Assembly: GCA_031002005.1 (NCBI GenBank)
Contig: JARYHS010009186.1
Coordinates: forward strand, 182,864,437-182,928,436
Length of the DNA: 64,000 nucleotides
Reading direction: 5' to 3'
Source: Vandiemenella viatica
Lineage: Eukaryota > Arthropoda > Insecta > Orthoptera > Morabidae
Shown here one piece after another: positions 23,291 to 34,489 of this stretch. A model generated the notes under the pieces. It had not been told where the DNA came from and did no database searches. It worked only from the letters and a program-made list of their open reading frames with translations. Made by a program: the position numbers and the translations under genes. Numbering within the stretch: the first letter of the stretch is position 1; every line of letters starts with the position of its first letter.

Positions 23291-23520
23291 ACATTTTTAA
23301 TTGCGTCACTGCCTGCCTGTTTGAATGAACATAATTGGCTCAAAAACCACTGGTTTGATTTTGAATATTGTAGAGTCCCTAGTCTGGAGGGTAAAACAGG
23401 GTATGTTTAATTTTCTTGTGAAGTCAAAAAGATGAGAAAATTTAAGAAAAAAGTGTCTACAAATTAGTGTCCGCTTTTTGTTGAACGCGATTTTCGCGAG
23501 AACTAATGGTCGGATTTTGT
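23291..23520 (+). repeat. Possible interspersed-repeat fragment
   Basis: The 'cctgcctgtttgaatgaac', 'ggctcaaaaaccactggtt' and 'gcgagaactaatggtcgga' phrases resemble the 3' noncoding part of insect LINE-like repeats ('ctcaaaaactactggaccgat' type). No second copy is clear in the window. Confidence 0.3.
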
Positions 23521-23530
23521 TAACTCTTGC

Positions 23531-23605
23531 TGTTTTTTATGTTGTTTTTTTATGTTGTTTTTTATGTTGTTTTTTATGTTGTTTCTTTGATGTTGTTTTT
23601 TTAAC
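23531..23605 (+). repeat. Short tandem repeat (TTTTTTATGTTG)n
   Basis: About five imperfect units of 'gttgttttttat' type, 14-15 bases each, run directly up to the SINE at 23606. The array probably grew from the SINE's poly-T (poly-A) tail. Confidence 0.7.
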
Positions 23606-23815
23606 TGCTTAACGTCTCCTAACAGTGAGGTCTTTAGAGACGGGAAAGGATGGGGGGTGGGCAAGGAATGGGAAGGAATTCGGCCATAGCCTTTTGAAGG
23701 AAGCATCCCGGAATTTGCCTGGAGTGATTTGGGAAACCATGGATAACCCAAAGCTGGATGCCCGGACAGGGATTCGAATCGGCGTCCTCCCGAATGCGAG
23801 GCGAGAAGACTTGCT
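23606..23815 (-). mobile_element. SINE family A, minus-strand copy
   Basis: Well preserved. The 3'-end complement (acgtctcctaacagtgagg), the body (ttttgaaggaagcatcccgg) and the B-box complement (gggattcgaatcggcg, 23769-23784) are all in order. The A-box end is cut short near 23815. Confidence 0.85.
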
Positions 23816-25440
23816 GTCGAAATACTTATCGTGATTTAGGCTTACGAGGCTTTAGTCACATTTTTTCCTCGATAGCTATGTGTTAACTGTGAAATGATTG
23901 ATTTAACTCGAACATTAACAGTCCCATGGCAGCAGTTAGCTAAAGTATGTTCATGATATCAAATAATGCCATACGAGACCTTACGGAATAATAAAACTTG
24001 GGTGTCCTTGTGAATATTTTAAATGTGTACTCAAGGAGGACAAACATTTTAAAAGTCGTTTTGCGTTTAATTCTGATGTCTGTGATAATTTTCAGCTTGG
24101 TAAGGAAACATGATCTAACGTGTAACAGTGCTAAAAAATCAATTCTTGGTATCAAAATTTAAGTATCCAATACTAAAGGCAATACTTATAATATTTAAAA
24201 ACAACCACCACTTAGCTTTTTATCTCACAAGTATGACGTGACAAAAGTAGGAACTGGGGAGAAAAGTAATTCTATACAGTAGAGATAATTCATTTATATT
24301 TCTGACGTTGAGTATTGCTTAGTTTCTGTATTCTAGCTAAGATTCAACAGGGAATTGCTGCGAAAATTCAAGATCTGTAGAAAGGCGAATTAAAAATATG
24401 AATTTTGTAAAATAAATTCGTAAACGATGAAAATGGATAAATGTTCAGGTGCTTAGCTTTCAGGTTGATTGTTTGTTCATCCTCTGTGGCTTAAATCGCG
24501 TAAATAAGGCTAAGTGGATCTAACCTTTAAACGTTAATTATTGCTAAACTAAAACAAACGTGACTGCGGTCGTGATTGACGCGCTATTGGATTGGTACGG
24601 AACGCCGGTGGTAACAAACAGCGTGAACAATGCTACTGGGAGATGGAAGTAACAGTGTCCGAAGTTTTAACGTACTTCAGAATGTAAATCTGAAGTTTCA
24701 TTGGGCTCAGCATTAAAAATAGCTAAATATCTAATAGTGATGTGACCTTATCAGTATATACCGCTTTCACAGAAAATAAATTACATGCAGAATTCAAAAC
24801 TTTCACCCCTAGCCACATTTCTCGTAACCCCTCACTTTGTTAATCAAGAAATGAAGTTCTAGCTCAGTGATTGTTATTTTACGTTTTTAACGCTCTTGTA
24901 ACGTAAATATCAGTGAGAAAAAAAGTTATATCTTCGAAGAACGTGAAATGACACTGAAAGTTGACGCCAATCTAGGTATGTATATCATGCTTATAACAAC
25001 TGTCATGAAAGACTGTATGTTGCAAGATGATAAATGAAACCGCTAATAGTCAAGTACCACTGCATAATTAAGTTCATCATCATACACAAATGCATCAATA
25101 TTAATTATTTTAAAGCTACATCGGATAGTTATATTTCAGTAACTGCTACAGTCCATTTCTTGAAGGAGGGTGGACTCGGTGTTCTTTGCAACTTTAATAT
25201 CATCCCGTGGACAAATTTCCGTCATTCAGACAGTACTGGTGTTTATCTGGACAAAAGCTGCATTTCTTTAGATGCATGTATTACTTAAAAACCACGTTTC
25301 ATATTATCCACTTTCTTTTAGAGTACGCTGCTCACAGCTCAATTGACAAATCAACTGATTACATTCGAAGAAGCCAAGGATTTTCCATAAACCTGATAGC
25401 TTTGTACTCGATCGGTACATTTGCTTATCTTTCCAGCGAA
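23816..25440. other. AT-rich noncoding stretch
   Basis: No gene recognised. A slightly GC-richer patch lies at about 24560-24660. The open frames of 84-89 codons near 25034-25476 have no family resemblance. Confidence 0.4.
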
Positions 25441-25449
25441 TTTCATCTG

Positions 25450-25900
25450 ATCCTATCATTTGAGTGTTCCCATTGATTTTGTTTTCCAGTCTCCTCTAAG
25501 TCTTCTTCTAGTTCGTCTTTCTGTTGGTTCCCATTTCCGTTCTTTTCCGGAGTATCTCTCCTGCGACGTGTGTGTAGCATGTCCATACCATCAAAGCCAA
25601 AAGCATTCTCTTTCCTCAAGTACTGTTAGAATTACATTAATTCGTCCCTTTCTCTCATTTCGTTTCTTTTATATCCCTCTACTGAATTTGCACAATCTCT
25701 GGCCTTTGTTGAACCTCTTTTCTCGTCTCCCAGATTCTAGATTTGTAAAGCAGTATATTCCAAACTGGTGTATAGCTCATTATTTTCTTCTTCCTTTTAG
25801 TTCTATATGAGGACTGCATTGCAACTAATTATCTGTATTGCCTTCTTCCTTGTGCAATTCTTAAAAGCTTTTCTAGTTTGAATTTACCTCTCCACTACTA
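25450..25900 (-). mobile_element. Probable LINE reverse-transcriptase C-terminal remnant
   Basis: On the minus strand the segment 25600-25470 reads, with stops, ALMVWTCYTHVAGEILRK, TEMGTNRKTN and RRLENKIN. That resembles the 'RWYGHVxRM...RKRGRPRxxWxDxI' tail of RTE/Jockey-type elements. The plus strand is strongly pyrimidine-rich, as expected for an antisense Lys/Arg/Glu-rich tail. It is badly decayed and the clade cannot be told. Confidence 0.4.
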
Positions 25901-27430
25901 TCATGCCAAAATACTTACATTATGAAAAACCTTGTATTTTATTTCCATTTATTGTTAGATCGACAATTTAACCCCTTTCTTCTATGTATTTTGCCTTTTA
26001 AAAAAACCAATACCATTCCTACTGTGTTTACTGGTTCCTCCAAATTTCTCACCACATACTCAATATTGCATTTCTCGTTGGCTATTATTCTGCAAGTAAT
26101 AGAAAAAGAGTCCCATTTGTCAACATTTATTTTTCTGTTTTTGCAACGATTAAGTTCAAGGTTTTTCCAAATCAATGGATTTAAAAGTGAACCTCTTTAT
26201 TCATTAATATTCTGAAGCAGATGCGTTCCCCTTCAAAAAACTCTTAATTAAAATAAATCTTTCAACACCGACTACCACAACACTTGGTACACTTTTAACA
26301 AGATCAATTCGGAAACCTGTAGATCTGAAAAACTCCTAATTTTTCTTTCCTACTAGCGAACGTATTATTTCTATTCATTCTTTCTTATTTCTTGAACTTC
26401 TTCTACTGTATTTATTTTTTATCTACATTATATGCATTATCATGACATTGTTATGCAACCTCTTACAGTGTTTCAACTGCTCATTTTTATCAGCTGAACA
26501 CGGAAACGTTTTTAATATTGACCCTTAAATTCCTAATAATTTTTTAGGGTTCAGTCATTGTCTTTATACCAGTCTCTACCCATTTTTTTTAAAAATATTT
26601 GAACTCATCACACATTTTTTGCTCTTTTTATAGCTTTTTTCAATGATGTTCTAGGTCATGCACGTTGCATTTTGGATATAAAGTCATTAATCAAATTTCA
26701 TATAACTTCTGATCGACACTCTTCCGTCATTTTATCGCTATTCCTGGTCTTCTGTTACTATATCTATGTAAGTAGTTTGATGTAATATTCCTGCGCCTCT
26801 GTTGCATGTACTTTCTGCTGTTCCTGGGAGTCGGTCTCCAAATTTCTTGGTTACTCTTAACCTGCACAGGAATGTGATTGATTCATCTTCCAATAATAGC
26901 TGTTGCCCCACTTCGTTCATGCATATTCTTAATAGACCTCTCTCTTAAACCGATTATATCACAAATAACACATTGGCAATAATGGAAAAAAAAACAAGAA
27001 CGAAATCTTTCTCGGCGTTGAGAATGTATGAAATGCTCTCGGGTGACTAGCCGAGTCAAGAATGCGTTGTCACACGATATTTCGGCGACTAAAATCATTG
27101 TCGCCATATTCTGGTGAAGACAAGAAACAACAATGAAAAACAACAAAAAAACAACCAAATTAAAAAACAAAAATAAAAATCATAAAAAAAGCTTCCAGTA
27201 ATACGATGAAGCTTGTACGCTGAAATCTTGATAAACATTATACTGCAAGATATAACTTACATTCAGATGGATATCAATTTTTGGACACTTTTATCTTATC
27301 AGGTTTTCAGTCATATAAAAATAAAACATATCTCATAATACTATGTAAACACTGATTGTTCATTGTTCGAAGCCCCATAAAAATTCTATCTGTAGTTTTT
27401 ACGTTAACCAAAAATCGATGCTAAATTTCT
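25901..27430. other. Pyrimidine-rich, then AT-rich noncoding stretch
   Basis: The pyrimidine bias on the plus strand continues to about 26900, possibly more antisense LINE remnant, but I find no readable motif. No gene. Confidence 0.35.
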
Positions 27431-27439
27431 CTCACTCTT

Positions 27440-27675
27440 ACGTTAATTTCTCTGTATTTCGACATCACATTCAAGTAAAACAGCCCATTTTTCTCATGGA
27501 ACCATTAGCTGTAATTCAAACCAGCACCAAAATTGAACAATTAGTTTTTGCGTGATTCCCTGTTCTTCCAAGCACGTAGAGAAACGGTGAAATAGATAAT
27601 TTTTTTAAAAACTGTTGATTCCTTTGCTGGAAGTTATTAACAGTAAGCCAAACTCATTTTTTTAAATATCTTAAA
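27440..27675 (+). repeat. Dispersed repeat of unknown family, copy 2
   Basis: It shares 'tttcgacatcacat', 'gtttttgcgtgattccctg', 'ttaaaaactgttgattcc', 'attaacagtaagccaa' and 'actcatttttttaaat' with 12210-12560 in the same order and orientation. Function unknown. Confidence 0.45.
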
Positions 27676-29555
27676 CGTAGTGTACATACTTTCTTCTGGT
27701 TACAGTTTTGTTATATGAGTGTATTTTCGTGTTGTAACTTCATTCTTTGCTTTCTTTGCATTTCCGTACGGTAAAATAAATTACGGATTTTGATAGTAAA
27801 CGGGCTGTGCCGTTTTCTACACCTCTAAAAAGATGACGTCCATAGAATTAAATCTAGACTCCTACTTTATAATAATCAACTCCTCTTAATTTTCGTGTCA
27901 GTTGAACACATGTATATTCATGCATATCTAATCGTAAATTTCATGGAACAAATGCGGTAAAATTAAGACCTAAAATATGGAGATTTAAAAAATCCTGCGA
28001 ATAATATAACTTTCCACAACGTCTATATAAGTGGAGGTATTAATGGAAATTATTGTCAAAGTACTCTTCTGCCCACCATTAAGCTTGCAATCCAAGCCGA
28101 CTTTTCAATGTTAGCAGAAAACCACTTAGGTTTAAAACAGATTTCTCACCTGTGAGACAACACACTTTACGTACTTTGAATAAGGTATTAAGTCTTCGTC
28201 ACCGATTCAGCACAATAAGCTCTTGAAATCAACTATTTATTTTTCTTTTAACATAATCGTAACATTATTAATTCTTATAACATAACAACCTTTGTCTGAC
28301 CTCACATTCAAAGAGTCTTTTTTTCAACAACAAGATATCACACTTATCCTCAGAAAAAATATAATATGTGTGGAGCTCTGGATAATTTACAGCATGCATT
28401 TGCTGCTTTCATGCTTAATAACTATTAAAATTTGTGGTATGTCCTTTTAACCTCACACGTTGGGCATAAAGCAGATATAATTAATATAAAGCAGTGGATG
28501 GAAGATAACGCAGTTTCTGATATTGGACCATAGATATGAATTTCGTCAATACTGGTGAAATAAAATTAAAATCTACTCTGGGTAATGTTATTAGTTTTGT
28601 TTTATTTTGGAAGTTAGATATACATAAAAAAACTTCTTGCATCGAACAGTTCTGCAAGTTATTCTACGATTTTTATGTAAATCATCATTTATTTGTTCAA
28701 CTTATTCCCTTCGTATTTTCACTTGTATTATATTCGTATTATGTTGTGTCTACATTTTTTAATTTTTTTACTTAGACATTTTTCTTCTACGGGTTATTAA
28801 GTAATTTTATTTATTACTGACAGGTTTATTAAGTGTAATGAGAAACAATAAGCATGGATTAACTGTCGCACGTTGAAATATTCTAACAGCTTTGTTACGT
28901 TGTCAGTTGACTGAAACCTTTTGCCCTTTATGTTTTCGACGGAGAGAAAGCTCGAACAGTTTCCATTTCTTCTGTGTCACTGGCAGAGTGAGGACTCGAC
29001 AGAACGAGACAGTTTGTCACTTTTTGCCCAGTGTGAGAAACATAAAAAGGTGTCAGGTCTGTTTATGAAAGGTCAGGTTGACAACATGTTAACGGCGTCA
29101 GCTAAAGAATTCGAATATCGTTTTCGCAGACAACCGAATAAAGCAAGATCTGTGCAAACCTAACACAAACAAATGTTAAATATAACCGAACATCATTTGT
29201 GTTGTACACTTCAGTAAACACAAAATTATAGTGAGAATAGCAGAGTAATTGTTGTATTGTGTGGTTTCATCGCATATGAGCCTATAAATGATAATCTGGT
29301 TAGTTTCCTCATTAAATCCTAAATAAGAATACGTTCTTTGTTAGTTGTTCATACAGGCATTCTATGCAAAACATAAAAAATAGTCGTGCTAATTTTCTGT
29401 TTGAGATCATATCCGAAGCAAAATGGTCCTAAATAACGAAATTTCGGAACATTTAAGTATTTGTGATACCATATACCAAATTTGGAATTAAAAATATTAA
29501 ATTACAACAGAACACTGATAATCAAGTAAACCTTTAATCAGAATGGAATAAAAAA
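27676..29555. other. AT-rich noncoding stretch
   Basis: No gene recognised. The 80-codon frame at 28921-29163 (+) sits in a slightly GC-richer patch but matches no family I know and does not begin with ATG. Confidence 0.4.
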
Positions 29556-29559
29556 AAAA

Positions 29560-29915
29560 ACACAGTAGAATGAAGGCAAATAAAATAATAGCAAAGCCGA
29601 TTCTTATTCACGGTTCTGAAGTCTGAACAATAAAAGCACAAGATAACCGACGATTCACTGCGTCGGAAATTAAATTCCTTACAAGATCTGAAGGACATAC
29701 ACTGTTAGATTATGTAAGTAATAAAAAATCATAGATACATTAAACGTAACGTAATAATCAGTATTTGAAAAAGTGGACAAAACGAGAATAGACAAAACCA
29801 GAATACCGCGGACAGTACAGAGAAAGCGAAAGACTAGAAAATCATCCAAAGGATGTCAGGAGACCATAACAGTCCACTAGGACTACTGCTGAAAAGGAAG
29901 AAGATGATGATGATT
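29560..29915 (+). pseudogene. RTE-type LINE reverse-transcriptase remnant
   Basis: From 29593 the plus strand reads KPILIHGSEV, a stop, then TIKAQDNRRFTASEIKFL and TRSEGHTLLDYVSN. This matches the 'PTLLYGSETWTL...QAAEMRFLRxxxGYTLLDRxRN' block of RTE-like elements. Around 29775-29890 a second piece reads DKTRIPRTVQRKRKTRKSS, resembling the 'RxPKxxxxYKPxGRRxxGRP' tail. It ends in a GAAGAAGATGATGATGA-type tail (29897-29915), usual for such elements. Only the C-terminal end survives and it is interrupted. Confidence 0.65.
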
Positions 29916-29919
29916 CATT

Positions 29920-30895
29920 TTTATCACAGACGGAAACAGCTTTAAGTGATTTCGGATCGATTGTTTCCACTCCGCATATATCTCCCAGTTTTATTTGAAA
30001 CTAGATGATAGAGCTATTTAGTGTTTATCCATCCATTCATGATTCTCGAAACTCATTAATATTTTACAGGCTTTTTTTCAAAAACTTTAATTTAATAAAC
30101 TTCACGAAATGTTAAAAAATTTGTCAGTAAAATGTACTGGATATAAGGAATATAGATCAAGTTTAGTAATAACTGAAAGAATATATGATAGCGTAAAGCC
30201 CGTCAGAAAGTGTTAAGCCTCAGGTAGGAAACGTACAGCACAGCAATTGGAGTTCTTTTTCAAACAACTCTATTCGTGGCCGCACAGAGTTCAGTGACCC
30301 TATCAATATTGGAAGTATCTCCGATATTCATCTTTGAAAATGCAATTTAGCCGCAGCTTACCCTACCACAATCACCGAAATCGATCTGTTCGTAGAATAG
30401 ACAAAACCGGAAGGGGCAACTTTTTAGAACGGATTGGACATTGAGATGGACAACACGAATGTGCAGTTTGGACAATAATGTTTTAATCAATTCGCAGAAT
30501 GGACGTAATCGACAAGCGTTCAGTATTTTTAACGATGAATAACGATGTATAATCATAGGCAGGACACCCAACACACTGCATTGATTGGGATGGAGAAAAA
30601 ATGAGGCACCATGATATTTTTTTAACTCATATATGTGCGAAAATACGAAATATATACCTACAGTTTTATTTATCTATAATCTTCTTTTTACAGTGTGAGA
30701 TATATTTTAATGCTTAAATCTACGGTCTAAAAAAAAGGAGTTGAATCAAAACCTCGTGGTATTTCGCAGTACGTTGAGAATTCAACTCTCCAGGGTCGAA
30801 GTTATCCTGTTTGTAAACTTTTCTCTTTCTATTTTATGTAGCTAACTCGGTATATAAAACTAACCTCAAAGTCCGTCAAGAATGATGGGTTTAAC
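29920..30895. other. AT-rich noncoding stretch
   Basis: Nothing recognised. A 75-codon minus-strand frame (30574-30347) has no domain. Confidence 0.4.
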
Positions 30896-30901
30896 GGAAT
30901 G

Positions 30902-32215
30902 TTCTGACAATTCATTTCTTTGGAGTTGCTTAACTAAATAGAATTGTTATAAAATAATGCTCAATGTAATTTCTCATCACTTTTACTGTAGCAAAACGTT
31001 TCAGTTACCAACTTGGTCCTGGTTGCATTTCAGTCTAACCAAAATCTCCGTTAATATTCCCACTAGAAAATCAAAGTTTCAATCAGACGCGGATTAATAC
31101 ATTCCATGTATCGCCTGTCACTGTTATCATACATCGCGATATAAAATTGATCCAAGATCTTCACGAGTTCTTACACTTTTCTTCATATTATCTGCGATGA
31201 AGGGCGATGTTTTATTGGCTGACACAGCTTAGATGCGACTGTAATAATGCCCAACGTGAAAACGAAACATGCTAAAAATAATGCTTAACTACTTAAGTTA
31301 CGCCACCTAATATTAGTTATAACTGTGGTTTAGGCCGCATAGATCTCGATCAATTCAGAACTCTTTTCATTCAAACCAAGTAATGATTTCAGTAATAAAA
31401 ATCAACTGATAATTAATATATCAATTTAAACGAAATAAATGCCTTTCTTTCTGTATTCTGGAAATTAATTTCTTAGCAATTGCTTAATTAAACATAGTTA
31501 TAAAATAAAGCTCAGTGTAATTCCTCATCCGTTGCATTTTGGCAAAATGTTTCCGTTTCCATCCCGGTTGCATTTCAACTTAACCACATACTAGACAAAT
31601 AATGTTTTAATCACTCGCACATTAATATATGTACTGTATCACATTTCCGAGGCAATAATGCATCGCGATATAAATTTGATAACAAAAACTTCACGGATCC
31701 TTATACCTTTCATTTTTATTTTCCGTGATTCAGATCGATATTACAACGTTTGAATAGTTAATACATTTACATGCGTCTGAAAATGTCATCAGTGAAAGTA
31801 AAGGAAATTAAAAATAAATCATGCCACGTAATATTAGTTTTAACTGTAGGCTGTATACATCGTTATCAGTGTTGAACTACTCTCATTCAAATGAAATAAT
31901 GATTTAACTAACAGGACAATAATCAGCAATTAAAATGATTTAAAAAAATTAATGGTGACTTCTGCTGTAACATCAAATTCCGGTTGTAAAACAATCTAAT
32001 AAAAACTGCCACTAATCGAAAATTAATGCTTTTACTTACTTATCTATTGACATATATTTTAACGAATACCTTTGCTTCGAACGAACATTAAATAAATAGA
32101 AGCAACTAATAATCATTATGTTTATTTAAAGGGAATACATACTTTTCTTTCAGTATTCTGACAATTAATTTGTTCGCGGATGCTTAGCTAAATAGAACTG
32201 TTATTAAATAACGTG
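30902..32215. repeat. Diverged long tandem repeat, unit about 554 bp
   Basis: Two full units and one partial align in order. Unit starts at 30902, 31456 and 32156 all begin 'ttctg(a/g)(c/a)aatt' and continue 'ttgcttaa(c/t)taaa...ttataaaata'. Units 1 and 2 also share 'ggttgcatttca', 'catcgcgatataaa', 'cttcacg', 'gccac(c/g)taatattagtt' and 'cattcaaa'. Unit 2 is about 146 bp longer. Unit 3 stops after about 60 bases. No ORF is conserved between units. It could be a satellite-like array remnant or a duplicated noncoding element. Confidence 0.65.
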
Positions 32216-32269
32216 AATAACCTACAACAACATCTCTGGGCGTAAGTTGGGCAACGATAGCGATGTCTG

Positions 32270-32315
32270 ACTTCATAGCGCGACGTCATAGCTTGACGTC
32301 ACCGCGTGACAGTTA
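32270..32315 (+). promoter_or_regulatory. Cluster of CRE-like sites
   Basis: Within 35 bases the sequence has 'gcgacgtcat' (32281-32289 region), 'ttgacgtcac' (32293-32302) and 'gcgtgac' (32304-32310). These are one perfect CRE octamer (tgacgtca) and two partial ones, in a CpG-containing patch between the tandem repeat and the TA microsatellite. Confidence 0.4.
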
Positions 32316-32343
32316 CAACATGATCAAGACATCCATTTTATAC

Positions 32344-32344
<1 letters not shown>

Positions 32345-32394
<50 letters not shown>
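32345..32394. repeat. (TA)25 microsatellite
   Basis: An uninterrupted run of 25 TA dinucleotides, directly seen. Likely polymorphic in length. Confidence 0.97.
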
Positions 32395-32395
<1 letters not shown>

Positions 32396-32399
32396 CTTT

Positions 32400-33470
32400 T
32401 ATGGCATATAACCCCTGTTACATCAACTCTCAGGATGAATAATTTGTTCAACATTAAAAATTACAACACAGACTGGTACTGCTTCTTGATAACTAATGCA
32501 TAAAATCGTATAATCACTTGAGAACAGTATGTATTATTAACGGAGTGCAGAAACTTATTTCGATGGTTCAGTAAATTATTTTCAGTGCAGACATCAGTTT
32601 TAGCATACCTTCACAAACTTCCTGAAATGTTTATGTTTTTCCTGTGCTCTTTCAATTACGTCCTAACGTAAACACATCGTCTCTTCCCCTGAAATAATTC
32701 TACGCAATATGAAGTTCCATCAGCCGCTTTAATTATCTTTGTCACGTTACTACAATGAGAGAGATGATCCAAGTAATTGAGGAGTTAATTATAATGAGTA
32801 ATATGGTGCTGTTCATCAGGAACAAGTTACTAATGATAAATATATAAGTAACCAGATGTAAGATTTATAATTATACATACTACAATACGACATGATGAGC
32901 GTAAAAGTCATGAATGTTTCACGAGCAATAGCTCAAGAAGCTGTAATTCGGCATATTTATTAATATTCAGTATTTGTCAAACGACAATCAAACAATTCAA
33001 AATACTTTTTAAATAATAACGGCGATAAAATATCAGGTTCCAATACTTTTGTTATATCTGTATCTATATTCAAGAATGAAACTGAATGCATAAAGACACG
33101 TGTATGCAGAAAGGGCATGAAGATGACGTACTCAATTTTATAATGTCATAATTAATTCTTATGCAACGTTTCTTCGAGTGTATTTTTTTTAATCAGTTTA
33201 TATATAAAACAACCTCTCAAAGATGTAAATTTTGTAATCTAGCTATCAAGGAACCTCGAATAAGGAAAAATCAGCTAGTTAATTCTTCAATGAAGTTTCA
33301 TTTCAAATAATTTCTTTGTCGCCGATTTGTCAGTAAATCCTTTCTAATATCATAGAATAGAATAGCATTGTTCCCGTTTCTTGAGACTGAAATAATGGTA
33401 CATTATTATAGCAACAAGAGTATGAGGAAGTAGAACTTGTGCCAAACAAATTCTATAAGATTATACAGTA
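32400..33470. other. AT-rich noncoding stretch
   Basis: No gene or repeat recognised. Confidence 0.4.
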
Positions 33471-33474
33471 CGAC

Positions 33475-33607
33475 AGAGACTAAGGGGTGATCGGTTCACG
33501 CTCATACCTGACGCTCGGAAGAACGTTGTTCGTATCTTCATTTTGGACAGGCAAATTTCCATTTTCCATGGTTTCGCGAAATCACCACAGGCAAATACCG
33601 GGTTTTC
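33475..33607 (+). mobile_element. SINE family A, older diverged copy (5' part)
   Basis: The body phrase 'ttccatggtttcgcgaaatc' and 'accacaggcaaataccggg' belong to the family. The head in front is poorly preserved. The younger SINE at 33622 is inserted just downstream. Confidence 0.6.
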
Positions 33608-33621
33608 TCTTTCCAATTCCA

Positions 33622-33873
33622 CCGAGCGTGGTGGTGTAACGGATAGCGTTCTGGCCTCGCATTCGGGAGGACGGCGGTTCGAATCCCCGTCCGGGCATCC
33701 AGATTTGGGTTTTCCATGGTTTCCCCAAATCACTCCAGGCGAATCCCGGGATGCTTCCTTCAAAAGGCCATGGCCGAATTCCTTCCCATTCCTTGCCCCC
33801 ATCCTTTCCCGTCTCTAAAGACCACGTTGTTAAAAAGGGACGTTAAACTGTTACAAAAAAAAAAAAAAAAAAA
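33622..33873 (+). mobile_element. Full-length SINE family A with target-site duplication
   Basis: This is the best copy in the window. The tRNA-like head has a perfect A box (TGGTGTAACGG, 33632-33642) and B box (GGTTCGAATCC, 33676-33686), the internal pol III promoter. The body runs through 'gatttgggttttccatgg', 'ccccaaatcactccaggcg', 'cttccttcaaaaggccatgg' and 'aagggacgttaaactg'. It ends in an A tract of 19 bases (33855-33873). Perfect 14-base direct repeats (tctttccaattcca) flank it at 33608-33621 and 33874-33887, as expected from LINE-driven insertion. The head resembles an elongator tRNA but does not fold as a genuine tRNA gene on inspection. Confidence 0.95.
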
Positions 33874-33887
33874 TCTTTCCAATTCCA

Positions 33888-33975
33888 GAGCGTTACGGGT
33901 AAGCGGTATTGCTCTGGTCTCGCATCCGGGAGGAAACGGGTTTGAATCCCGGTCCGGTTACACAGAGGTGGCTTT
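33888..33975 (+). mobile_element. tRNA-like SINE head
   Basis: The run 'agcgttacgggtaagcgg' then 'gggtttgaatcccggtcc' gives A- and B-box-like segments of the same type as the full copy, with no body following. It begins directly after the second target-site repeat, so the young SINE has inserted at its edge. Confidence 0.65.
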
Positions 33976-34047
33976 ATATTGCTCTACAAGACTGTAGTTC
34001 CATTAACAGTATAGTGTTTCAGTGTGATTAATGACTGAGCTATATCC

Positions 34048-34130
34048 TAGCTTGGTGGCTGAGTGGTTAAAGCTTGTGCTTCACACTCGGGAAGTCGCAA
34101 ATTCCAAACCCCACCCGTTCATACAGAATT
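34048..34130 (+). mobile_element. tRNA-like SINE head, different source
   Basis: The run 'ggtggctgagtggttaaagc' is a clear A-box region and 'cgcaaattccaaacccc' a decayed B box. It differs from the family A head and is closer to the family B type. Confidence 0.5.
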
Positions 34131-34329
34131 CGGTATTCTAAGTTTCGAGAACCTTACAAGTGAACGAAACAGATTAACAAATCATTTTTCATATGTTTAT
34201 GTGAAGCTGTTAGATCTAAATCTTTTGTGAGACAAATCTTCAAACGGACCAAAGGGATTATTTAAAATGACAGAGCCTGAGGGATCAGCGGGATAAAGTT
34301 TTGACCCAAAGACACTGTTGCGTTTATAG

Positions 34330-34487
34330 GTTCGGCCATCCTGATTTCAGTTGCGAATCATTTTAGGCTGATGTCGGGGTGGTTCCTGCTGTAGGCCATG
34401 CCAAAATTCATTCTGTTCCCTGCCTTCAATTCGCTTCCCGTTATTACGACCTCATCGTCGACAAATATAAAGATTAAAAAAAAAAAT
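34330..34487 (+). mobile_element. SINE body fragment with poly-A
   Basis: The stretch 'ggccatcctgatttcagttg', 'gatgtcggggtggttcc', 'aggccatgcc' and 'cgacctcatcgtcgac', ending in 10 or more A's, is the family A-type body without its head. It may belong to the head at 34048 after an internal insertion. Confidence 0.7.
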
Positions 34488-34489
34488 CC

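Noticed and set aside
23531..23605. Possible CRISPR-like short array
   Set aside because: Units are contiguous with no spacers; it is a simple tandem repeat next to a SINE tail.
33624..33700. Apparent tRNA gene
   Set aside because: A and B boxes are perfect, but the unit continues into a SINE body with poly-A and target duplication, so it is a SINE head.
33461..33997. Several frames of 90-113 codons
   Set aside because: They are translations of SINE sequence and recur with other SINE copies.
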